A stretch of 64,000 bases of DNA from JANQOH01 sp965201115 (GTDB taxonomy: Bacteria; Pseudomonadota; Alphaproteobacteria; UBA7887). Of the stretch, positions 16,366 to 25,391 are shown piece after piece (position 1 is the first letter of the stretch; every line of letters starts with the position of its first letter). Under the pieces are notes generated by a model, which was not told the DNA's origin, made no database searches, and was given only the letters and a program-made list of their open reading frames with translations. Position numbers and translations under genes: made by a program. The DNA lies in assembly GCA_965201115.1 (NCBI GenBank), contig OZ241745.1, forward strand, positions 2,728,001-2,792,000, read 5' to 3'.

Positions 16366-18189
16366 TTAATCGGAGGCATCGAGTGCGTGCGCGCGCAGGG
16401 TAATGCGGGTCATCGTTCCCTGTCCGGGGAGCGAATTGACCCGTATGCGGCCGTCGTATTTTTTCGCCAGGTGCTCGGCCAGCGTCAGCCCGACGCCCAT
16501 CGCGCCCTCGCGCGAAGTGTAAAACGGCCTGAATATCTTTTTCCGCCGGTCCTGCGTAATCCCCACCCCGTTGTCGATGATCGTGACGAGGATATCGTTG
16601 TCCCTGGCGGAGGTGTCGATGCGGATGGCGCCTTCGCGGTCGCCCGCGGCCTCCACGGCGCCCATGGCGTTCTCGATGATTTTCGCGAGAAGCAGGCGGA
16701 TTTCGGCCCGCGAGGCGAAAATCTCGGGCAGGGAGCCCAGGTTTTTCGTCACCGCGGCGACCGCGTCGACGCCCAGTTCCGCGACCGTTTCCTCGACGCA
16801 GCGGTTGACGTCGACGGCGGCGCGGTCGAAGCCGCCCGGCGTTCGCGAGAAGGAGGCCATGCGCCGCGCGAGTTCGGCGAGGCCCTCGGCTTCGCGCCAC
16901 GAGTTGGCGGCGAGGGAGGCGGCGGTCTCGAGTTCGTTGTCCACGTCGCCGCCGCCGTCGACGGGCTCGACGAGTCCCTCGGTTTCCTGCAGGGCGCCGC
17001 GCACCTTGTCGTGCGCCTGCTGCAGGCGGCGCATGTCGCTGGCGATGCGGTCGGTGGATTCGGAGAACGCGCCGGCGACGCTTTCGGCGACGAACCCTTG
17101 TTCGAGCGCGCGCCGGGGGTCGGCCGCGGTGGCGTGGGCCGCGAACTCGCCGGGCGCCGGGGCCGCGGCGCGCCGGCGGCCGAACGCGGGCGCGGCGGGG
17201 CGCGCGGGCTCCGCTTCGCGTTCCGGCTCGGTCGCCGCGGGGGCCGGGGCCGCCGCCGCGGGGACCGGCGCCGCGCGCCGCCCGCTCTGATGGAAGGCGA
17301 GCCCCACCCAGAACAGCGCCAGCAGGCCGACGACGCCGAACATCCCCTGTTCGTAGCGCTCCGCCAGGTTCTCCCGGCCCACGAGCGCGGCCTCCAGATT
17401 GCGCGCCAGCCGGTTCGACATCCCCGAGATTTCGTTCGACGTCGCGGCGCGGAACAGCTCTTCCGTCGGCTCCAGCCGGTTGAGCAGAACGTCGGCGTGG
17501 CCGAGCATGTTCATCAGCGCGTTGGTCAACAGCGGCGGATACGGAGAGGCGACAGCGGTGCGGCGGGCGCCGTCGGTGGGCCGCGGCCACGGCTCCTGTC
17601 CTTCGGTCCGCGACGTCACCGTCAAGAAGCCGCGCACGGCGCGGACCGCCGCCGCCGCGGTCCCGGCGGCCGTTTCGCCGGGTTCGATGAGCCACGCTTC
17701 GAGCTCTGCGGCGAGGTGCGCGACCACCCCCGCGAGCGCGTCGTCGTCGGCCTCGCGCGCCGCCGCTTCGGCGGTGGCCGCGACGACGGGCATGTGGCGC
17801 AGGGAGTTGCGCAACACCGCGTAGTCGGTCTTGTAGCGCTCGATGCGCTTTTCCTTCTCGGATACGGCGTCGGCGTAGGCGGCGATTTCGCTCTCCAGCG
17901 GCGCCGGCAGGTCGGATATCGAGCGCGTCGAGTAGGCGAGCTCGGCTTTCAGGTCCGCGACCACCGGAACGAACGCGGCGAGGCCGTCGAAATCGGCGAA
18001 CGGATTCGCATGCACGCGCGCGAGCTCGATGCTCCAGTCGGCCGAGACCGCCTGGATTTTCTGCACCGCCGACACCGCGCGGCGGAACCCGCGCGCGCTT
18101 TCATCGGCCGGGTTGGCGTACAGATAGCCCGCCGCGGCCAGCAGCAGGGCCGAGACCATGAAGCCGACAAGAAGGGCCCGGAGTTTCAT
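16366..18189 (-). CDS. Membrane sensor with HATPase domain, kinase-like (paralogue 2)
   Basis: A 607-residue protein: N-terminal anchor (MKLRALLVGFMVSALLLAAAG), helical periplasmic region, TM near residue 285 (GMFGVVGLLALFWVGLAF), Ala/Pro-rich linker, then HATPase_c with IIENAMGAVEAA, IDNGVGI and GVGLTLAEHLAKKYDGR. The ATPase domain is nearly identical to the next gene; the sensor halves are diverged but colinear. A canonical phosphoacceptor His motif is absent. Its ATG overlaps the stop of the cytochrome peroxidase gene (ATGA), placing it at the tail of the Tad operon. A response regulator is not adjacent. Confidence 0.82.
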   Translation of the reverse strand: MKLRALLVGFMVSALLLAAAGYLYANPADESARGFRRAVSAVQKIQAVSADWSIELARVHANPFADFDGLAAFVPVVADLKAELAYSTRSISDLPAPLESEIAAYADAVSEKEKRIERYKTDYAVLRNSLRHMPVVAATAEAAAREADDDALAGVVAHLAAELEAWLIEPGETAAGTAAAAVRAVRGFLTVTSRTEGQEPWPRPTDGARRTAVASPYPPLLTNALMNMLGHADVLLNRLEPTEELFRAATSNEISGMSNRLARNLEAALVGRENLAERYEQGMFGVVGLLALFWVGLAFHQSGRRAAPVPAAAAPAPAATEPEREAEPARPAAPAFGRRRAAAPAPGEFAAHATAADPRRALEQGFVAESVAGAFSESTDRIASDMRRLQQAHDKVRGALQETEGLVEPVDGGGDVDNELETAASLAANSWREAEGLAELARRMASFSRTPGGFDRAAVDVNRCVEETVAELGVDAVAAVTKNLGSLPEIFASRAEIRLLLAKIIENAMGAVEAAGDREGAIRIDTSARDNDILVTIIDNGVGITQDRRKKIFRPFYTSREGAMGVGLTLAEHLAKKYDGRIRVNSLPGQGTMTRITLRAHALDASD

Positions 18190-19181
18190 GGCGCCAACTC
18201 CGGCGACTCGCCCGCCAGCGTCTCGATGAAGGCGACGATGTCGTCCTTGTCTTGGTCGGGCGCTTCGCGCCCGAGCTGGAACTCGAACATGGCGTCCACC
18301 GCGTCGCGCAGGGTCGCTGCCGTGCCGTCGTGGAGATACGGCGCCGTATGCGCCGCCAGACGCAGGCTCGGCACCTTGAACGAGTGGCGGTCCTCTTCGT
18401 TGCCGGTAACGTTGAAGCGGCCGAGATCGGCCTCGGTGATGTTGCCTCGCTGCCTGAAATAGCGTTTGAGAACGCCGAACACCTGGAACATGTTGCCGCC
18501 GGCGTTAACCCCCTGGTGACACGAGACGCAGCCGTAGTTCTTGAACAGTTCGTAGCCGCGCTTCTCCTGTTCATTTAGGGCGTTTTCGTCGCCTTCCAGC
18601 CACCGGTCGAAACGTCCGTTCGGCGTCGTCAGCGAGCGCATGAACTCGGCGATGGCGTTTTTGACCGTGGCGCGGCTTATGCCTTCGTCTCCGTAGATCG
18701 CGCGGAAGCGCGCGCGGTAGTCGTCGTCGCGGTAGAACTTGGCGACCGCGTCGGGCCACAGGCTTCCCATTTCGACGGCCGACTGCACCGGGCCGTCGAT
18801 TTGGTCTTCGAGCGTGTCGGCGCGCCCGTCCCAGAACTGCTTGAAATTGAGGCCGGCGTTGAACACGGTCGGCGCGTTGATCCGGCCCTCGCGGCCGTCC
18901 ACGCCGACCGAGACGCGGCGGCCGTCGTCGCCGCCCGACGCCAGGTCGTGGCACGAGGCGCACGAGACGGTGTCGTCCTTCGACAGGCGCGGGTCGTGGA
19001 ACAGGTCGCGGCCGAGCGCGGCTTTTTCCGGGTCGATATCCGCGATCTCGGGGATCGGGCGGATGGGCTCGCCGTCCTGCGCCGCGGCGGGCCATGGCGC
19101 GAGCGTCAGCGCGAGCGCGAGCGCGGCGCATACGCGCCGGCCCGGAGACCGCGGCGCCCGGATTTTTGCGTTTGGCATCAT
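18186..19181 (-). CDS. Dihaem cytochrome c peroxidase
   Basis: The 331-residue protein has a signal peptide (LALALTLAPWPAAAQ) and two CXXCH haem sites, at residues 74-78 (CASCH) and 218-222 (CVSCH), as in periplasmic dihaem peroxidases of the CcpA/MauG superfamily that reduce hydrogen peroxide. Motifs such as GRDLFHDPRLS and APTVFNAG are typical. It begins 4 nt after the tadC stop and overlaps the following sensor gene, so it seems to be expressed with the pilus genes. A link between peroxide handling and pilus function is inference only. Confidence 0.93.
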   Translation of the reverse strand: MMPNAKIRAPRSPGRRVCAALALALTLAPWPAAAQDGEPIRPIPEIADIDPEKAALGRDLFHDPRLSKDDTVSCASCHDLASGGDDGRRVSVGVDGREGRINAPTVFNAGLNFKQFWDGRADTLEDQIDGPVQSAVEMGSLWPDAVAKFYRDDDYRARFRAIYGDEGISRATVKNAIAEFMRSLTTPNGRFDRWLEGDENALNEQEKRGYELFKNYGCVSCHQGVNAGGNMFQVFGVLKRYFRQRGNITEADLGRFNVTGNEEDRHSFKVPSLRLAAHTAPYLHDGTAATLRDAVDAMFEFQLGREAPDQDKDDIVAFIETLAGESPELAP

Positions 19182-19185
19182 TGCG

Positions 19186-20151
19186 TCAGCCGCCTCCGAT
19201 CGCGTCGAGCGATCCCATTGCCGAGAGGAACGCCGGTCCGGCCACCAGGATCATCGTGCCCGGCAGCACGAACAGCAGCATCGGCAGGCTCATCAGCACC
19301 GGCAGGCGTTCGGCGCGCGCGGCTATGCGCGTCGCGCGCTGCTCGCGCTCCGCAGCGGCGATATTGCGCATCGACTGGGTGAGCGGCGTGCCGTAGCGGT
19401 CGGCCTGGAGCAGCGTCGTCGCCAGGTCGCGCAGTCCTTCGACCTCGGTGCGGCCCTGGAACTCCGTCAGCACCTCGCGTCGGCTCGAGCCGACGCGCAG
19501 TTCCGCCTCCATCAGGCGGAGTTCGCGCGCCAGGTTCGCCTCGACGGGGCCGAGTTCCTCGGCGACCGTCGCCAGCGCGCGTTCGAAGGTCAGGCCGGAT
19601 TCGAGGCACATGCTCATGAGGTCGAGCGCGTCGGGCAGCGCCGCGCCCATGCGGCGCTCGCGCGCCGTCATGCGCGCGCGCAGCGCGTATTCCGGCGCGA
19701 CGCCGCCGATGACGAATCCCGCGACGGCCGCCAGCGCGCCGCCGTATGCGCCGAACGCCCCCGCTTGCGCCATCGCCAGCCCGCCCGCCGCCGCGCACAG
19801 CGCCGCCGCCGCGAGCTTGACGCAGAGGAAGATCGAAAGGGCGTCGCCTTGTTCGAACCCCGCGCGGCGCAGCACGGCGGTGAGTTTCTCGCGCTCGCCG
19901 GCGCCGACGGGCGCCAGCATCGAGCCGGCGCGCAGCAGCGTGAGTCCGAACAGGCGCAATTCGCGCCCGCCGCCGCCGTCGCGCCGCTCCGCCGTTGGCG
20001 CGAAGGCGCGCATCTGTCCGCGCGGCACGGCCAGGCGGCGGTCGAGGGCGCGCGTCAGTTGCGTTTCGCGCCAAATCAGCACGGCGAGGATGGCGAGGCA
20101 CCACACGAGCGTCGCCACTGCGGAGGTCCAAAAAGCGAAAGACGGCGGCAT
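19186..20151 (-). CDS. tadC: Tad pilus inner-membrane platform protein TadC
   Basis: This 321-residue T2SSF-domain protein pairs with TadB to form the inner-membrane platform moved by the ATPase. It has an N-terminal TM, two TMs near residues 112-150, the T2SSF cytoplasmic core (ALPDALDLMSMCLESGLTFERAL), and a C-terminal TM (LPVLMSLPMLLFVLPGTMILVAGPAFL). The core phrase ALDLMSMCLESGL is characteristic of TadC. A GGGAGA site precedes the ATG at 20151, 35 nt after the tadB stop. Confidence 0.94.
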   Translation of the reverse strand: MPPSFAFWTSAVATLVWCLAILAVLIWRETQLTRALDRRLAVPRGQMRAFAPTAERRDGGGGRELRLFGLTLLRAGSMLAPVGAGEREKLTAVLRRAGFEQGDALSIFLCVKLAAAALCAAAGGLAMAQAGAFGAYGGALAAVAGFVIGGVAPEYALRARMTARERRMGAALPDALDLMSMCLESGLTFERALATVAEELGPVEANLARELRLMEAELRVGSSRREVLTEFQGRTEVEGLRDLATTLLQADRYGTPLTQSMRNIAAAEREQRATRIAARAERLPVLMSLPMLLFVLPGTMILVAGPAFLSAMGSLDAIGGG

Positions 20152-20186
20152 CGGCGTCTCCCGGGTTTCGCGCGCGGGGCGGGCGC

Positions 20187-21152
20187 CTAGTCGCCCGCCC
20201 GCCGCGCGATGTTGCGCGCAATCAGCAAGCCGGCAACGATCAGCGCCACGCCCCAGCGCATCAGCGTCGCGCCCCGGTCGGTATTCAGCAGCGCGTCGAC
20301 CGATTGCGGGGCGAGAACGCTCTGTCCGACCAGCACCGCCACAGGCATAAGCGCCAGCAGCAGCAAGGTCAAGCGCGTTTGCGCGGTCGAGGAGTGCGCC
20401 TTGAGGGCGGTCTTGCGGCGCTCGCGCAGGGTCTCCGACAGGTTCGAAAACGCATTCGAGATACCGCCGCCCGACCGCCGCTGCAGGCGGATCGTCGCGG
20501 CGAACATGGTGAATTCGGGGATGCGCACGCGCTCGGCGACCGTGCGCAGCGCGACGCTCGAATCGAGGCCGGCGGTCAGCGCCTCGCGGATTTCGAGAAG
20601 CACGGGCTTGACCGATCCCGGCGCGTCCTCGGCGACGGCGCCCACGGCCTCGAGCGGCGGCACGCCGGTGCCCGACAGCCGCACGATCTGATCGACGACC
20701 TCGGGGAAATCGCGGATGAACGCCGTCACGCTCCGCGCGTGCAGCTGGCCGAGGGCGTAGCGCGCCGTCAGGGCGCCCGCCGCCGCCGAGGCGGCGAGCG
20801 CGAGCGCGCCGCCCGGAACCTTGAGCACTATCAGCGCGACATGGACGATGGCGGCGCCGGCGAGGCCGGCGAGCAGCGCTTTCGCCGTCGCCGCGGGGGC
20901 GTCGAGCAGCGGGAAGCGCGTCTCGATGCGGTCCCACAGCAGGCGCCGCAGGGCCGAGCGCTTGCGCTGCGTGCGGAACACGCTTTCGGCGCCGGCGTCG
21001 TCGCCCGCGCCGGCGGGGGCGCCGGAAAACGCCGCCGCCGCGAGCGCCAGCCGCCGCCGCAGATCGCGCGATTCGACGCGCCGCCACACCAGCATCGCCG
21101 CGCCGACGACCGCCAGCCACGCCGCGCACCCCGCCGCTATCAGCAGCATCAT
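20187..21152 (-). CDS. tadB: Tad pilus inner-membrane platform protein TadB
   Basis: A 321-residue T2SSF-domain protein with an N-terminal TM, a central TM pair, and the conserved core FPEVVDQIVRLSGTGVPPLEAV plus PEFTMFAATIRLQRRSGGGISNAF, which is typical of TadB. It ends with two TMs. It is followed closely by tadC. Upstream of its ATG lies an 800-bp REP array separating it from cpaF, which is unusual because cpaF, tadB and tadC are generally tightly packed. Confidence 0.94.
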   Translation of the reverse strand: MMLLIAAGCAAWLAVVGAAMLVWRRVESRDLRRRLALAAAAFSGAPAGAGDDAGAESVFRTQRKRSALRRLLWDRIETRFPLLDAPAATAKALLAGLAGAAIVHVALIVLKVPGGALALAASAAAGALTARYALGQLHARSVTAFIRDFPEVVDQIVRLSGTGVPPLEAVGAVAEDAPGSVKPVLLEIREALTAGLDSSVALRTVAERVRIPEFTMFAATIRLQRRSGGGISNAFSNLSETLRERRKTALKAHSSTAQTRLTLLLLALMPVAVLVGQSVLAPQSVDALLNTDRGATLMRWGVALIVAGLLIARNIARRAGD

Positions 21153-21952
21153 CGCGCTGTTACTTCACGTAACCGCGCCGTAGGCGCGGCCCGGGACCGC
21201 GGGCATCCTGCCCGCACGTCTCCAGCCTGCGCGGGCGTCGGCGGGAAGGGCGCGAACGCCACGCCTCCACGGCAAACATCGCGCCCGGCGCAAACGTGCG
21301 GGCAGGATGCCCGCGGTCCCGGGCCCCGCCTTCGGCGGGGTTGCGCACGGCGCGCTTCCTGGGTGCGCGGGCGTCCCCGCCCGCAAACCGCGCGCCAGCG
21401 CGGCCTGGGTGCGCGGGCATCCTGCCCGCACGTTTCCACCCGCGCGAACGCCGGCGGGAAGGGCGCGAACGCCACGCCTCCTTGGCAAACATCGCGCCCG
21501 GCACGAACGTGCGGGCAGGATGCCCGCGGTCCCAGGCCCCGCCTTCGGCGGGGTTGCGCACGGCGCGCTTCCTGGGTGCGCGGGCGTCTCGCCCGCACGT
21601 CTCCATACCCGCGAACGCCGCAAAGAAGGGCGCGAACGCCACGCCTTCACGGCAAACATCGCGCTCGGCGCAAACGTGCGGGCAGGATGCCCGCGGTCCC
21701 AGGCCCCGCCTTCGGCGGGGTTACGCACGGCGCGCTTCCTGGGCGCCCGCGCGTCTCGCCCGCACGTCTCCAGCCCGCGCGGGCGTTGGCGGGAAGGGCG
21801 CGAACGCCACGCCTCCACGGCAAACATCGCGCCCGGCGCAAACGTGCGGGCAGGATGCCCGCGGTCCCGGGCCCCGCCTTCGGCGGGGTTTGCGGGCGGG
21901 ACGTGCGGGCGCCCAGGCAGCTCGCGCCTTCGGCGCGGTCCCGGGCGCGCCG
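21153..21952. repeat. Tandem array of REP-like palindromes between cpaF and tadB
   Basis: Forward class A elements start at 21295, 21508, 21675 and 21843, so the last three are 167-168 bp apart. Reversed class A or B elements lie between them (about 21170-21221, 21406-21436, 21570-21601, 21739-21769). The intervening DNA is also repeated (GGCGGGAAGGGCGCGAACGC and GGCAAACATCGCGC). ORFs seen here simply translate repeats. No gene is supported. Confidence 0.88.
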
Positions 21953-23353
21953 TCACTGCGCGCTCTCGGCGATGCGGCGGTCGCCTTTCAGCGCGGAGAG
22001 GAGGGCGCCGCGGAGGCCGGCGGCTTCGGCGGCGGGCATCCATGAGGGCTGCCGGCCCGAGGTTTCGAAAACGACGCTCTCGCCCGCGCGGCGCGCGCGC
22101 CACATTTCCTCGGTGGTCACGATGTCGTTCTCGATTCCCACCACGTTGGTGACGCTGGTGACGCAGCGATGGCCCGAGCGGTGGCGCGCGAGTTGCACCA
22201 CCAGGTCGATGCTCGATGCGATCTGGCGCCGCAGCGCCGGCAGCGGCAGGTCGCCGCCGGCCATCGTCATCATGTTCTCGATGCGGATCAGCGCGTCGCG
22301 CGGCGTGTTGGCGTGCAGCGTACACATCGAGCCCGGGTGGCCGGTGTTCATCGCCTGGAGCATCTCCGAGGCCTCGGCGCCGCGCACCTCGCCCACGATG
22401 ATGCGATCGGGCCGCATGCGCAGGCTGTTGATGAGCAGATCGCGGACCGTCACCTCGCCCGTGCCTTCCGCGCTCCGGTTGCGCGTCTCGAGGCGGATGA
22501 CGTGCGGCTGCTGGAGCTGCAGTTCGGCGGCGTCCTCGATGGTCACGAGCCGCTCGCCGTCGTCGATCTCGCGCGACAGCGTGTTCATGAAGGTGGTCTT
22601 GCCCGCGCCCGTGCCGCCGCTGATGAGGATGTTCACGCGCGCGCGCACCGCGACGCGGAACAGTTCCGCCATCGCCGGAGACAGAACCTTCTGCTCGGTC
22701 ATCGACTCGAGGCTCGAGCCCGGCATGGTGAAGCGCCGGATCGAGATCGCCGCGCCGTCGATCGCCAGCGGCGGGACGACGACGTTGACGCGCGAGCCGT
22801 CGGGCAGGCGCGCATCGACCATCGGGCTGGATTCATCGACGCGCCGGCCCACCGAGCCGGCGATGCGCTGCGCGATGTGCAACAGGTGGCGTTCGTCGCG
22901 GAAGCGCGTCGGCACGCGCTCAAGGCGCCCGCGCCGTTCGACATAGACCGATTTCACGCCGTTGACGAGGATGTCGGAGATTTCCGCATCCTGCAGCAGG
23001 GGCTCCAGCGGCCCCAGCCCCTTTATGTCGTGGACCAGCCCGGTGACGATGCGCTGGCGGTCGAGGGGGCCGAACTCGACCGCGCCGGCCTCGTCGGTTT
23101 CGAGGAACGCGAGCAGCTGCGCCGCCAGCGCCGCGCTGTCGAGCTTCGCCACCTTCGCGATGTCCATCGACTTGACGACCACGGGGTGGATTTTCGCGAT
23201 GGCGTCGGCGATGGCGGCGTCCTGGGCCGCGTGGCGGCGCGGCGCGGCGCGCGGCGGCGCGGGCGCCGGCGCGGCGGGCGCCGAGGGTTGTTGCGCCTCG
23301 CGCCGCGGCGCGGCGGGCGCGGGCCGCGCGCGGCGGCCGAAAGCGCGGGCCAC
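21953..23353 (-). CDS. cpaF: Tad pilus assembly ATPase CpaF/TadA
   Basis: This 466-residue hexameric secretion ATPase drives pilin extrusion. It shows the helical N-terminal domain, the CpaF motif GPLEPLLQDAEISDILVNG, Walker A GGTGAGKTT, Asp box and Walker B (RPDRIIVGEVRG), and His box (GHPGSMCTLHANTP). The first 45 residues are Ala/Pro/Arg-rich. A GTG at 23353, 11 nt after the cpaE stop, was chosen; the open frame upstream is antisense shadow of cpaE. No closer ATG exists before the conserved domain. Confidence 0.95.
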   Translation of the reverse strand: MARAFGRRARPAPAAPRREAQQPSAPAAPAPAPPRAAPRRHAAQDAAIADAIAKIHPVVVKSMDIAKVAKLDSAALAAQLLAFLETDEAGAVEFGPLDRQRIVTGLVHDIKGLGPLEPLLQDAEISDILVNGVKSVYVERRGRLERVPTRFRDERHLLHIAQRIAGSVGRRVDESSPMVDARLPDGSRVNVVVPPLAIDGAAISIRRFTMPGSSLESMTEQKVLSPAMAELFRVAVRARVNILISGGTGAGKTTFMNTLSREIDDGERLVTIEDAAELQLQQPHVIRLETRNRSAEGTGEVTVRDLLINSLRMRPDRIIVGEVRGAEASEMLQAMNTGHPGSMCTLHANTPRDALIRIENMMTMAGGDLPLPALRRQIASSIDLVVQLARHRSGHRCVTSVTNVVGIENDIVTTEEMWRARRAGESVVFETSGRQPSWMPAAEAAGLRGALLSALKGDRRIAESAQ

Positions 23354-23364
23354 GGCGCGCGCCC

Positions 23365-24483
23365 CTAGGCCGCGGCGGCGCCGGCGGGCGCCGCGAGGCG
23401 ATCGAGCAGCGCGCCGACGGGCTTGCGCAGGCTCGCGGGCAGCCGCCCGCCGGGCCAGCCGCGATCGGCAAGCGGCGGTATCGCGCTGTCGAACGGCACG
23501 GCGACGTCGGGCGCCGCCTTCAGCCCCGCCGCTTCCAGCGCCCGCCGCGCCGCGCGGCGGGCGATCGGGCGCGTGCGGTTGAGCGCGAATATCGCCGGCG
23601 CGCCGTCGAGCAGCGACAGCGCGCGCGCCCCGCGCCGCGCGCCCTCCGCCGTCGGCTCCACCGCCAGCACGCGCGTGTCGAACCCCGCCGCCGCGGTCAG
23701 CCGCGCCTCGGGGTCGCCGATGCCGTCCACCAGCACCAGGTGCGAGCGCCGCCGCAGCTGCGCGACCAGGCGGCGCACGGCCGACGGGCGCGGCGGCGGC
23801 GGGATTTCGGCGCCCCAGCGGTAGGCGTACACGGCGATGCGGTCGGAGCGCTCGGCGCGCACGCCGTCGATCAGGTCGGCGTCGGGCTCGGCGCCGCCCG
23901 CCGTGTCGAGCAGCTGGTCGAGGCCCGGCGCGGGCTCCACGTCGAGAACGAACGGCAACGCGGGGAACAGCCGGTTGAGGTCGAGCACCGAGACGTAGCG
24001 TCCGCGTTCGGCGGCGAGCAGCGCGGCGGCGGCGGCCAGCGTCGTGGCGCCGCTGCCGCCGACGCCGGCGAACGCCGCGGCGCGCCCGCCCGTATCGTCG
24101 GCAGGCGCCAGCGCCGCCGCCGCGGCGCTGGCGATTTCCTCGGGCAGGACGGGCTTGACGAGGTAGTCGCTTACGCCGGCGAGCAGCGCTTCGCGCGCGA
24201 ACCGCGCCGTGTAGTCGGAGCCGAGCGCGACCACCGTGGCGCCCACTTCGCACACCGCCGCCAGTTCGTGCAGTGCGCCGGCGGGGTAGGGCGTTTCGTC
24301 GAGATCGACGAATATGAGTTTGGGCGCCGGGTCGCCGGCGCGCGCGAGCGCCAGCGTGGCCGAGCGCAGCGCGCCGCGCCACACCTGCGCGTCGCGCAGG
24401 TCCTCCAGCCCCTCGCGCAGCGCCGCCTCGGTCTCGGCGTCGGTGGCGAATCCGAACGCGACGGCGTCGGCGGCGCCGGTCAC
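23365..24483 (-). CDS. cpaE: Tad pilus localisation ATPase CpaE/TadZ (copy 1)
   Basis: The 372-residue product has an N-terminal receiver-like domain (SDYLVKPVLPEEI near residue 115) and a C-terminal ParA/MinD-type ATPase domain. The P-loop reads AGVGGSGATTL: the deviant and invariant lysines are missing, as in some TadZ proteins that act as polar anchors rather than active ATPases. The GTG start at 24483 has GGAG upstream. The first codons fall inside a 98-bp block duplicated at 25847-25944. It is followed directly by cpaF. Confidence 0.88.
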   Translation of the reverse strand: MTGAADAVAFGFATDAETEAALREGLEDLRDAQVWRGALRSATLALARAGDPAPKLIFVDLDETPYPAGALHELAAVCEVGATVVALGSDYTARFAREALLAGVSDYLVKPVLPEEIASAAAAALAPADDTGGRAAAFAGVGGSGATTLAAAAALLAAERGRYVSVLDLNRLFPALPFVLDVEPAPGLDQLLDTAGGAEPDADLIDGVRAERSDRIAVYAYRWGAEIPPPPRPSAVRRLVAQLRRRSHLVLVDGIGDPEARLTAAAGFDTRVLAVEPTAEGARRGARALSLLDGAPAIFALNRTRPIARRAARRALEAAGLKAAPDVAVPFDSAIPPLADRGWPGGRLPASLRKPVGALLDRLAAPAGAAAA

Positions 24484-24558
24484 GCGCCCGCTCCGCTTGC
24501 GCGGCGGCGGGGGGGCGCGTAATCTCCGCCGTCGAAACTCCGCCCCCGGAGCCGCGGC

Positions 24559-24831
24559 ATGGCCCCCGTTGCACGAATCGACAGGCGCAATAGCGATCCG
24601 GGAGACCGGGGCGGCAAGATCGACGGCGAACAGGCGAAACGAATCGACACCAAGCCGGACGCGCTCATACTCAGGATCGATCGGGACATGGTAACCAAGG
24701 CCGATCTTGCCGCGGCCGAAGCGCGCATATACCGCACGCTTTTGCAGATCGGCGCATGCATAATCGTGGCGGCGCACATCGTCGGCGGAATCGTCGCAGC
24801 TATCGTCATACGGTTCGCCGGCTCAGGCTGA
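24559..24831 (+). CDS. Shortened paralogue of the DUF1640-like coiled-coil protein
   Basis: The 90-residue product shares the start MAPVA, the segment DRDMVTKADLA and the C-terminal TM ending RFAGSG with the 380-residue protein at 25933, but lacks the N-terminal DUF1640 core and the repeated coiled coil. Its upstream 86 bp are nearly identical to those before the longer gene. It is probably a duplicated copy that lost its centre. Whether it is expressed is unknown; its ribosome site (GGAG) is intact. It is divergent from cpaE, with 75 bp between starts. Confidence 0.6.
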   Translation: MAPVARIDRRNSDPGDRGGKIDGEQAKRIDTKPDALILRIDRDMVTKADLAAAEARIYRTLLQIGACIIVAAHIVGGIVAAIVIRFAGSG

Positions 24832-25391
24832 CCCGGCGCGATGGGCGCGGCGTTGGCGGGAGGGGCGCCCCACCCGGCGGCGTTCGTGCGGGTGGAGACG
24901 TGCGGGCGGGACGCCCGCGCACCCGGGCAGTCCGCGCCTTCGGCGCGATGGGCGCGGCATTGGCGGGAGGGGCGCCCCGCTCGGCGGCGTTCGCGTGGGT
25001 GGAGACGTGCGGGCAGGATGCCCGCGGTCCCGGGCCGCGCTGGCGCGCGGTTGTTTCCGGGAAGTCCGCGCCGTGCGCAACCCCGCCGAAGGCGGGGCCT
25101 GGGACCGCGGGCATCCTGCCCGCACGTTTGCGCGCGTCGCGGCGCTGGCGGGGGAGGGGCGCGCCACTCGGCGGCGTTCGTGCGGGTGGAGACGTGCGGG
25201 CGGGACGCCCGCGCACCCGGGCAGTCCGCGCCTTCGGCGCGATGGGCGCGGCGTTGGCGGGGATGCGCGACCCGCTCGGCGGCGTTCGCGTGTATGGAGA
25301 CGTGCGGGCAGGGATGCCCGCGGTCCCGGGCCGCGCTGGCGCGCGGTTTGCGCCCCCGCAAGGAACGACGCGGCATTGGCAAGCCCCGGCG
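24832..25391. repeat. REP-like array between the DUF1640 remnant and the retropepsin gene
   Basis: Class B' elements (GCGGGCGGGACGCCCGC plus a CGCGCC-ttc-GGCGCG hairpin) lie near 24898-24950 and 25195-25245. Class A-related elements lie near 25007-25058 and 25300-25350, and a reversed class A element near 25076-25127. The spacer GTTGGCGGGAGGGGCGCCCC and variants recur. No gene is supported. Confidence 0.82.

Noticed and set aside
21153..21952. CRISPR array
   Set aside because: The repeats have a regular period, but the spacers are also repeated, repeat length and palindromes differ from CRISPR, and no cas gene is present.
21160..22325. Several open frames over the REP array encoding repeated RAGCPRSRAPPSAG-type peptides
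   Set aside because: These translate the palindromic repeats in different frames. The same peptides occur at every REP site. No start sites or family match.
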